Positions 1 to 6,414 of a DNA stretch of 17,282 nucleotides are shown piece after piece; position 1 is the stretch's first letter; the number at the start of each line of letters is the position of its first letter. The DNA comes from Verrucomicrobia bacterium UBA3214. Its GTDB lineage: Bacteria > Verrucomicrobiota > Kiritimatiellia > RFP12 > UBA1067. Location: positions 1-17,282 of the forward strand of contig DEWI01000043.1 of assembly GCA_002363575.1 (NCBI GenBank). The letters run 5' to 3'. A program made the translations under genes and the position numbers. Below the pieces are notes generated by a model, which was not told the DNA's origin, searched no databases, and was given only the letters and a program-made list of their open reading frames with translations.

Positions 1-285
1 GCCGCCGCGCGCAAATTGGATTGACTGAATTCGGCGGCGCGCCCGCGTCTTTTTCGCTCCTCGCGGGATGGCTCACGCCCGCGATCCATTGCGCTCGAGG
101 CGCGCTTCAATGGCATGTCCGCACGTGCCAGGCGAAGACATCGGGCGCGCCGCGCCGATGTCGTACACGACGGCGCGGATGCGGGCGACGGCTTCTTCAA
201 GAATCCCGCCGCCGTCAAACTGCGCATTCCCGGCGGAACACCCGTCTTGAAAGGCCGATCGCCTGCACACCGGCGGTCTCTTTTA
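1..285. other. Upstream stretch with no supported gene
   Basis: I see no gene here that I can support. Short reading frames exist on both strands, the best being a GTG-started 65-codon frame on the minus strand (270 to 73). None has a recognisable domain or a ribosome binding site, and GC-rich DNA of this kind gives many chance open frames. The reading frame of the regulator is open back to 115, but the extension is arginine-rich, unlike the family, and lies mostly upstream of the promoter at 286-294. The region may hold the edge of a neighbouring transcription unit that continues outside the window. Confidence 0.5.
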
Positions 286-294
286 TGCTATAAT
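286..294 (+). promoter_or_regulatory. Extended -10 promoter for the XylR-like regulator
   Basis: TGCTATAAT is a TGn extension followed by a perfect TATAAT at 289-294. No good -35 hexamer lies 16-18 nt upstream; a TTGAAA at 247-252 is too far away. Transcription would begin near 301, leaving a leader of about 117 nt before the ATG at 418, or 84 nt before the ATG at 385. The same TGCTAWAAT element precedes the three other transcription units inferred in this window. Confidence 0.6.
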
Positions 295-417
295 ACAAGG
301 CGATTTCGTGGGGTTGGGTTCCGCGCCCGGCGCGAGCAGGCCGTACTTCGGAGCCTTTCAAGCGCCGCGAATCCCCGGCCGGGAATGATACGAGTTGCGA
401 AAACAACGCCACAGCGT

Positions 418-1572
418 ATGAAAACGATACTCTTCTTCGTCTTCTCCAACAAGTATATTTGCGCCAACCGCATAGATGGCGTTTCCAGATATGCCGAAAA
501 GGCTGGCTGGCGAGTGCAAGTGATAGAGCGCAATTCCGGCGAGAAGGCGCTGGACGTGATGCGGATAGTCGATTTCTGGCAACCGGCGGGAGTGATTGCG
601 GAATGCGGCGGCGGCATGCCGGAAATCTCCCGCAGGACGCTAGGCAATCTTCCTGTCGTGTATCTGGACGAAGATCCGTGCGGGCAGAAGGCGCCCGCGC
701 TTTTCGTGAACTCCGATGCAGTGCAGATCGGCGAAGTCGCGGCGCGCGAGCTTCTGGCGTTGAGGCTGAAGCACTATGCGTTCCTCGGCTTCCAGCGCAA
801 AATCCACTGGAGCGAACGGCGCCGCGACGCCTTCGTGCGCGCCATAAAGTTGCACGGCTACGAGGTCGATGCGTTCGAAGCAGCCGCGGGCGACGACGAT
901 ATGCGCAGGCGCGAAAAGCTGCGTCGCTTCCTCAAGGCGCTGCCCAAGCCATGCGGACTTTTCGCGGTGAACGATCCTGCGGGAGAGGAAGCGCTGGAGC
1001 TGGCGGCGCTGGAAGGCATTGACATCCCTCGCGAACTTGCCGTCATCGGCGCGGACGACGACGCCGTGATATGCGAGCGCACCAAGCCGTCGCTCTCGTC
1101 CATCGGGATAGATTTCGAGTATGGCGGGTATCTCTGCGCGGAGCTGCTGGATCGTGCGATGCACGAGCCGTCGTTCGCCGCCGCGCGCGTCAAGTACGGC
1201 GCAACCGGCGTGATCCACCGCGAATCCACCAGGCGCGCAGCCGCCGCGGAGCGCCGCGTCGCCGCGGCAATGGAGTTCATACGGCGCAACGCCGCCGACA
1301 GCATAGGGACGGACGACGTGGCAAAAGCCATGGGGCTTTCGCGCCGCATGGCGCAGATCGTCTTCAAGAAGTACACGGGCCTGACCATACATGAAGAGCT
1401 GACAAACGAGCGCATGGAAAACGTCGAACGGCTGTTGCGGAATCCGCGTCAAGACATCGGCGCGATAGCGGGACTCTGCGGATGGTCGTCCTCGGCGCTT
1501 CTGCGAAAGCTCTTCAAGGCTTCGCACGACGGGCTTTCGATGCGCGAGTGGCGCAAAACCGTCGCAGGGTGA
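418..1572 (+). CDS. XylR-like transcriptional regulator (LacI-type sensor + AraC-type HTH)
   Basis: This is a DNA-binding regulator of 384 residues, close to the length of E. coli XylR. The N-terminal ~270 residues look like a periplasmic-binding-protein-type sugar sensor: an early strand MKTILFF, a helix containing GVSRYAEKAGWRV, a segment LFAVNDPAGEEALELA and a strand ELAVIGADDD are the usual landmarks. Residues ~278-384 form an AraC-type helix-turn-helix, with a first helix AMEFIRRNAADSI, the turn VAKAMGLSRRMAQIVFKKYTG and a second half IAGLCGWSSSALLRKLFK. By family knowledge it would bind a sugar and control nearby catabolic genes; the ligand cannot be read, but the rhamnosidase next door makes a plant- or host-glycan sugar plausible. 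The ATG at 418 is chosen because homologues begin at the first strand; the in-frame ATG at 385 is possible and neither has a Shine-Dalgarno. It precedes the GH78 gene by 77 nt in the same direction. Confidence 0.88.
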   Translation: MKTILFFVFSNKYICANRIDGVSRYAEKAGWRVQVIERNSGEKALDVMRIVDFWQPAGVIAECGGGMPEISRRTLGNLPVVYLDEDPCGQKAPALFVNSDAVQIGEVAARELLALRLKHYAFLGFQRKIHWSERRRDAFVRAIKLHGYEVDAFEAAAGDDDMRRREKLRRFLKALPKPCGLFAVNDPAGEEALELAALEGIDIPRELAVIGADDDAVICERTKPSLSSIGIDFEYGGYLCAELLDRAMHEPSFAAARVKYGATGVIHRESTRRAAAAERRVAAAMEFIRRNAADSIGTDDVAKAMGLSRRMAQIVFKKYTGLTIHEELTNERMENVERLLRNPRQDIGAIAGLCGWSSSALLRKLFKASHDGLSMREWRKTVAG

Positions 1573-1630
1573 ATTGCGCGAAAGTGTCGGTATTTTTCTC
1601 GCTTAAGCGGCGCAAGGCATGGCGAAGGTG

Positions 1631-1639
1631 TGCTAAAAT
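1631..1639 (+). promoter_or_regulatory. Extended -10 promoter directly upstream of the rhamnosidase gene
   Basis: TGCTAAAAT matches the TGCTATAAT element of the other promoters at 8 of 9 bases. The -10 hexamer ends 10 nt before the ATG at 1650, so the predicted transcript start (near 1646) leaves at most a few leader bases. No Shine-Dalgarno precedes the ATG, which fits a leaderless or nearly leaderless mRNA. The gene could also be reached by read-through from the regulator, since no terminator is visible between 1573 and 1630. Confidence 0.5.
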
Positions 1640-1649
1640 ACGGCATGCC

Positions 1650-4103
1650 ATGAATACGAGTGCCAAGAGCGTATCGAAGAAGCATTTGCTGTTTGCCGCC
1701 GCGACGTTCGCCCTGTCAGGGCTTTTCGGCGCGACATGGATTTCCGTCGCCGACGCGCCGGTGTTCGACGGCATCGTTCGCGGCAGCGCCGAAGAGCTGG
1801 ACCGCGCCGCAGACGGGACGAGCTGTTTCGCCTGCACTTTCACAAACGCAGGTGAAATCGCCAGCGCGCGATGGACGGTAGCGGGGCTTGGCGTATTCGA
1901 AGCGTACGTGAACGGCAAAAGGGTCGGGGAGGATTTCCTCAAGCCTGGCTTCACCCATTACGCGAAGACGAAATACTCTTTTTCGTACGACGTGACGGGC
2001 CTGCTGGAGCGAGCGCCAGGAAAAGCCAACACTCTCGCGGCGGAAGTTTCCGCCGGATGGTGGCGCGACAAAATCCTCACGCCGGGCGGACACCGCGGCT
2101 TCATCGGCAGGAAAAGCGCTTTCTGGGGCAGGCTGGATTTGACATACGCAGGCGGCGCGCGGGAAACGGTGGAAACCGATCCGGCCACATGGCGCGCGGC
2201 CGTGGCAGGCCCGGTGACACACGCTGCGATATTCGACGGCGAAGAATACGACGCGCGGATTCCAAGCCCTGCGGAGGGGAGCGGCATCGCCGGCAAGGCC
2301 GAAGCAAACGGCGAATTCAAAGGCGAGATATTGCCTTCGCGCGGCGCCGAAATCACTCTGCGCCGCGATTTGGCCATCGCCCGCGGGCCGTTCGCGCTGA
2401 AGAAAGGCGAAACGCTCGTCGTGGATTTCGCGCAGAACACATCGGCCGTGCCGGAATTCCGCTTCAGCGCGCCCCGCGGGACGGTCCTTACCGCGCTCCC
2501 CGCGGAAATGCTGAACGACGCCGACAAGCCTTCGCGCGGCTGCGACGGACCGCGCGGCAGCGTATATCGCGCCAATCTTCGCGTCCCCGAGGACGGCATG
2601 CGCCTCGTGTACACGTTCGCAGGCGGCGGCGTAGAGAACTACATGCCGCGCTTCACGTTCTTCGGCTACAGATACCTTTCGCTGACGGCGACGGACGACG
2701 TGTTCATCGAGCGCGTCACCTCCATCCCCGTCACGTCAATTGCGCGAGAGATGGAAACCGGCTTCATCGAAACCGGCGACGCCGCGATCAACCAGTTCGT
2801 GAAGAACATCTACTGGGGGCAGCTCTCGAATTATCTTTCGGTCCCCACAGACTGCCCGCAGCGCAACGAGCGCCTTGGATGGATGGCCGATACGCAGGTC
2901 TTTTGCGAGGCGGGCGCCTTCAACGCCGATACGCGCAGGTTCTTTGCGAAGTTCACGCGCGACATGCGCGACTCTATGTCGGAAGATGGCGGCTACCCCG
3001 CCGTTTCGCCCTTTTCGCAATACGGCAACGAAGTATTTTCATTTGGGTGGTCCGATGCCGGCGTTATCGTGCCATGGACGATCTGGCGGCAGTTCGGCGA
3101 CACTTCGATAGTGGATGCCAACTGGGAAGCGATGAAGAAGTTCGTCCGCCGCCTGGACGAAACGAAATACGACTTCGAAGACGTCCTCCAGTACATCTAC
3201 GCAGACTGGCTTTCCTACGAGAAGTTCGAGACTTGCGGCAACAGCTTCGGCAATTGGGAAAAGTGGCGGAAAGACCCGGACGCGAGAAACTACCGCCGCT
3301 TCCTTGCCGCCTGCTACTGGCTTTACGATGCGCGGCTGATGGCGGATATGGCCGCTCGCACAGGCCGCGCAGGCGACGCAAAGTGGTTCGCGGAAAGCGC
3401 CGCGCGCGCTCTCGCCCACATACGGGCGACGTATCTTGAAAGCGACGGCCTCCTCCTCAAGCCGATGCGCGGTTTGCAGACGGCATGCGTATTCGCGCTC
3501 AAGCATGGCATCGTGGAAGGAGAGGCGAAAGAAGCGACGCTGAATCTCCTGCTCGAATCCATTCGCAAGCATGGCGATACTTTGCAGACCGGATTCCTTG
3601 GAACCAGCTTCCTCATGGACGCGCTGACGATGTGCGGCGAAACCGGCGTCGCCTACACGCTTCTTCTGCAGCACAAGCATCCGAGCTGGCTCTATTCGGT
3701 GGATCAGGGCGCCACGACCGTATGGGAACGCTGGAACAGCTATACAAAGGCGGACGGCTTCGGCCCGGTGGGCATGAACAGCTTCAACCACTACGCATAC
3801 GGCGCGGTGCTTGGCTGGATGTATCGCACCGTCGCCGGCATCGCCCCGGACTTCCGCGAGGCCGCCGCACCTCGCATCGTCATGGCCCCGAAGCCAGACC
3901 GCCGCATCGGCTTCTGCCGCGCGCGCTATCGCAGCGTTGCAGGGCTTGTGGCGAGCGAATGGCGCTACGAGGGCGGGAAGTTGATTTGGGACTTCACCGT
4001 TCCAGACGGCGCGAATGCTCTCGTCACGCTGCCGGGATGCCAGGATGCCGTGGAATTCGGACCGGGGGTCTATCATTATGAAGTAGAAGAGGCGGGAAAG
4101 TAA
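1650..4103 (+). CDS. Secreted GH78 alpha-L-rhamnosidase
   Basis: This 817-residue protein should remove terminal alpha-L-rhamnose from glycans or glycosides by the inverting GH78 mechanism. Residues 1-35 have lysines followed by a hydrophobic stretch, consistent with export. A GH78 N-terminal beta-sandwich follows (~75-230, with VFEAYVNGKRVG and VSAGWWRDKI), then the concanavalin-like domain (~245-350, ending with FFGYRYLSL). The six-hairpin (alpha/alpha)6 catalytic domain (~365-720) carries the family signature DCPQRNERLGWMAD at 401-414, which supplies the acidic residues D401, E407 and D414. E693 in TTVWERW is the expected general base. A C-terminal beta domain finishes the protein (~725-800). 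All catalytic signatures are present, so it is probably active. The ATG at 1650 is chosen because it gives the export signal and lies just after a -10 element; the frame is open further upstream, but that part is arginine-rich and crosses the promoter. The regulator immediately upstream is a likely controller. Confidence 0.93.
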   Translation: MNTSAKSVSKKHLLFAAATFALSGLFGATWISVADAPVFDGIVRGSAEELDRAADGTSCFACTFTNAGEIASARWTVAGLGVFEAYVNGKRVGEDFLKPGFTHYAKTKYSFSYDVTGLLERAPGKANTLAAEVSAGWWRDKILTPGGHRGFIGRKSAFWGRLDLTYAGGARETVETDPATWRAAVAGPVTHAAIFDGEEYDARIPSPAEGSGIAGKAEANGEFKGEILPSRGAEITLRRDLAIARGPFALKKGETLVVDFAQNTSAVPEFRFSAPRGTVLTALPAEMLNDADKPSRGCDGPRGSVYRANLRVPEDGMRLVYTFAGGGVENYMPRFTFFGYRYLSLTATDDVFIERVTSIPVTSIAREMETGFIETGDAAINQFVKNIYWGQLSNYLSVPTDCPQRNERLGWMADTQVFCEAGAFNADTRRFFAKFTRDMRDSMSEDGGYPAVSPFSQYGNEVFSFGWSDAGVIVPWTIWRQFGDTSIVDANWEAMKKFVRRLDETKYDFEDVLQYIYADWLSYEKFETCGNSFGNWEKWRKDPDARNYRRFLAACYWLYDARLMADMAARTGRAGDAKWFAESAARALAHIRATYLESDGLLLKPMRGLQTACVFALKHGIVEGEAKEATLNLLLESIRKHGDTLQTGFLGTSFLMDALTMCGETGVAYTLLLQHKHPSWLYSVDQGATTVWERWNSYTKADGFGPVGMNSFNHYAYGAVLGWMYRTVAGIAPDFREAAAPRIVMAPKPDRRIGFCRARYRSVAGLVASEWRYEGGKLIWDFTVPDGANALVTLPGCQDAVEFGPGVYHYEVEEAGK

Positions 4104-4240
4104 AAAGCGCTTGAAGGCCGGCGCGCATTCCCCTTCCCTCCTTCACGGCCCTTTTCCCGTTCCCGGCGCCCAGACAGTCCGCGATGCGCGGAAAAGGCGA
4201 AAATACAAACGCGCTAAAGGCGGTGGCAGCGGCTTTGACA
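4104..4240. other. Intergenic region between the rhamnosidase gene and the GH-A operon
   Basis: About 137 nt without a gene. A weak inverted repeat (TGAAGG with CCTTCA, about 22 nt apart) is the only structure I find, and it lacks a convincing U-tract, so I do not call a terminator. A promoter lies directly downstream, so the next three genes form a separate transcription unit. Confidence 0.45.
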
Positions 4241-4249
4241 TGCTATAAT
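4241..4249 (+). promoter_or_regulatory. Extended -10 promoter of the GH-A / LamG / MBL operon
   Basis: TGCTATAAT, with TATAAT at 4244-4249, is identical to the element at 286-294. A TTGACA abuts it directly at 4235-4240, too close (3 nt from the hexamer) to act as the -35 of this -10. No good -35 is seen at normal spacing. The predicted transcript start is about 4256, 20 nt upstream of the preferred TTG start at 4276. Confidence 0.6.
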
Positions 4250-4263
4250 TCCTGCATAATATG

Positions 4264-4274
4264 AAAGAGGTGAT
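4264..4274 (+). promoter_or_regulatory. Strong Shine-Dalgarno that decides a TTG start
   Basis: AAAGAGGTGAT matches the extended anti-SD complement AAGGAGGTGAT at 10 of 11 positions. GAGG ends 5 nt before the TTG at 4276. An in-frame ATG lies at 4261, upstream of this site. If that ATG were the start, the ribosome binding site would lie inside the coding region and the ATG itself would be only about 5 nt from the predicted 5' end. Confidence 0.6.
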
Positions 4275-4275
4275 A

Positions 4276-6414
4276 TTGAGCAAGTTGAATCGTACGTGCG
4301 CGGTCGTATGCGCCGCGCTGACGCTCGCGCTGTCGGCGCGAGGCGAAGGATTCGTCTCTGTGCGGCAAGCGGAAGACGGGCGCTGGTGGCTCGTTTCCGC
4401 GGACGGCAAGGATATGTTTCTGCGCGGCATAGACCACGCGAACTGGAACGGACACTTCTGCGAGGCGCTGGGCGTGAATCCGTATCGCGAAGAAAACAAA
4501 AAGCGTTTTCATTCGCAGCGGGAATGGGAAGAGGAGACGCTATCGCGTCTCAAGGCGTGGGGCTTCAACGCGCTCGGCGCCGGGTGTTCTCCCGAGCTTC
4601 GCGGTCGCGGGCTTCTTCACATCGAATTTCTAGGCGCGGGCGAGAAGTTCTGCGCGCAAGGCGATAGATATGCGATTTCGAAATTCGAAGGAACCCCCGG
4701 CACGGCATTCCCGGATGTGTTCCATCCGTCTTTCGCCGCGTTCTGCGACAGCATCGCCGCGAAGATGTGCGCGAAGCAGAAGGAGAATCGCTCCATACTC
4801 GGATACTTCTTCGACAACGAGCTTGCATGGGGCGCCAAGGGCGCGAACGATACAGGGCTTTACGACGCTGTCGCGAAGATGCCGCCTGAGCGTCCCGCGC
4901 GCCGCGCCCTCGATGCGTTCCTCGCGGCGCGGGGGCTTTCCGCCGGCGCCGCCGACGTGCCGCTCGAAGCGAAGACCGGGTTCCTGCGCGTTGCCGCGCG
5001 GCGCTACTTCGAGACTATCGGCGCGGCCGTCCGCGCACACGATCCAAACCATCTGCTTCTCGGGGCGCGCTTCGCAGGCTTGAATTCTGCGCACAGGGTG
5101 GTGTGGGAAGAAGCGGGGAAAGTCTGCGACGCGCTTACTTTCAACAACTACCCTTGGGCCGATCTCGACGAGAACGTCGTCTATTTCTCGCGCAAGGACG
5201 CCATAAAGGCGGAGGACGCATATCGCCTCCGCTACGAGTGGGCGAAGAAGCCGATGATAATCACGGAATGGAGTTTCCCGGCGCTCGACGCGGGGCTGCC
5301 TTGCTCCGGCGGCGCGGGCCAGCGCTTCAACACGCAGGCCGAACGCACGCGCGCGACAGAACTTTTCGCGCGCACACTGCTCGCCTTGCCTTTCATGGTC
5401 GGCTACGACTACTTCATGTGGGTGGACGAACCCGCCCTCGGCATCTCGAAGAAGTTCCCGGAAGATTCCAACTACGGGCTTGTGAACGGGCGCGGCGCGC
5501 CCTACCCGGAAATCACCGCCATGTTCGCGCGCCTCAATCCGCAGGCGGAAGCCCTGCACGCAAAAGGCGAAACGCCCCCTTCCCGCACCGTCGATCGCTC
5601 AGCGCAGAAAAAGGCGGCCGTCTTCCCTGCGAAGACGCCCGCCGCAGGCGCGAAAGCCGTATTCGTCCGCGATGGCGACAGCTACACGCTCTCCACGGAT
5701 GCGGGGCTTGTGCTCCAAGGACGGGTAGGCGGCCACAATGCGTTCGATTCCGTCGTCGCCGACGGCCTTGAATGCGGACCTTTCACGTTCATGCTCTTTC
5801 ACGGCGACTACCAGGATATCGACCGCGTGGAATCCGTCGAATGGATCCCGGAGCGCGGCGCGCTGCGCATCGCCGGCACCGGCGCGAGCGGCGCAAAGTC
5901 GTTCCGTCTCGTTTGCGACATAATCCCGTTCGCGTCGAAGCCCTGGTTCGCGGCCAACGCAGTGGAGGTGGCGAATACATCGAAAGTGGATTTCTCCGAT
6001 ATCAAAGTGTTCTTCCGCCAGTACGCGCCGTGGGCGCTGGATTGGTCGAAAGGCGGATACCGCGCTCCCCAGAACGTCTGGAAAGCGCCAGCCTCCGCAG
6101 TGTGGATACGGTCTTCGGACGGCGCATGGTGCGGCGCCGCCACATACGCCCGCACCGTGCGATACTTCATCTACTGGATATCCGGTGACGGCATGCCGCA
6201 TCCCGACGCCATGTTCTCGCCAGTCGGCTCCACTCGCCTCGCCGCAGGCGCGACGTGGCGTCCGGAGGGCAAAGTGTGGATGGTCGCGGCGGCAGGTCGC
6301 GGCGGCGCCGACGGCTGGCGGCGCTTCCTCGCCGAATTCGCGGCCACGCAGGCAGGCGGCGTGGATTTGAACACGAAAGCAGTCAACCACAGCAAACAGG
6401 AGCAACGACCATGA
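4276..6414 (+). CDS. Secreted clan GH-A glycoside hydrolase, substrate unknown
   Basis: This is a 712-residue exported glycosidase. Residues 1-24 form a signal peptide (MSKLNRT, then a hydrophobic run and LSARG). A (beta/alpha)8 barrel of clan GH-A type follows: the first strand contains MFLRGIDHANWNG, strand 4 ends in GYFFDNELAW with E182 as probable acid/base, and strand 7 ends in MIITEWSFP with E331 as probable nucleophile. By clan knowledge this is a retaining hydrolase. The DNE-type strand resembles agarase-like GH-A families, but I cannot assign a family. Residues ~440-705 are a beta-rich C-terminal region, probably a beta-sandwich. The TTG start is preferred because of the Shine-Dalgarno at 4264-4274 and the cleaner signal peptide; the ATG at 4261 would add five residues. 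It is the first gene of a three-gene unit and its stop overlaps the next start (ATGA). Confidence 0.85.
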   Translation: MSKLNRTCAVVCAALTLALSARGEGFVSVRQAEDGRWWLVSADGKDMFLRGIDHANWNGHFCEALGVNPYREENKKRFHSQREWEEETLSRLKAWGFNALGAGCSPELRGRGLLHIEFLGAGEKFCAQGDRYAISKFEGTPGTAFPDVFHPSFAAFCDSIAAKMCAKQKENRSILGYFFDNELAWGAKGANDTGLYDAVAKMPPERPARRALDAFLAARGLSAGAADVPLEAKTGFLRVAARRYFETIGAAVRAHDPNHLLLGARFAGLNSAHRVVWEEAGKVCDALTFNNYPWADLDENVVYFSRKDAIKAEDAYRLRYEWAKKPMIITEWSFPALDAGLPCSGGAGQRFNTQAERTRATELFARTLLALPFMVGYDYFMWVDEPALGISKKFPEDSNYGLVNGRGAPYPEITAMFARLNPQAEALHAKGETPPSRTVDRSAQKKAAVFPAKTPAAGAKAVFVRDGDSYTLSTDAGLVLQGRVGGHNAFDSVVADGLECGPFTFMLFHGDYQDIDRVESVEWIPERGALRIAGTGASGAKSFRLVCDIIPFASKPWFAANAVEVANTSKVDFSDIKVFFRQYAPWALDWSKGGYRAPQNVWKAPASAVWIRSSDGAWCGAATYARTVRYFIYWISGDGMPHPDAMFSPVGSTRLAAGATWRPEGKVWMVAAAGRGGADGWRRFLAEFAATQAGGVDLNTKAVNHSKQEQRP
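6398..6402 (+). promoter_or_regulatory. Shine-Dalgarno AGGAG for the LamG/PATR gene
   Basis: AGGAG lies 8 nt before the ATG at 6411. It supports that start over the much longer open frame that begins at 6255 inside the preceding gene. The ATG shares ATGA with the stop of the GH-A gene, so translation of the two is probably coupled. Confidence 0.75.

Noticed and set aside
73..270. A 65-codon minus-strand gene near the window start
   Set aside because: It has a GTG start, no ribosome binding site and no family resemblance beyond a short chance likeness to carboxylase motifs. It is similar to other chance frames in this DNA.
1607..1618. GCGGCGCAAGGC upstream of the GH78 promoter, also found at 17131-17142 near the giant gene promoter
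   Set aside because: The two copies have opposite orientation relative to their promoters and the string is GC-rich enough to recur by chance, so I do not call an operator.
3039..4076. A 345-codon minus-strand frame opposite the rhamnosidase
   Set aside because: It is antisense to a well-supported GH78 catalytic domain and has no domain or ribosome binding site of its own.
4235..4249. TTGACA next to TATAAT as a complete sigma70-type promoter
   Set aside because: The two hexamers are only 3 nt apart, far below the usual 16-18. The TGCTATAAT part is kept as an extended -10 alone.
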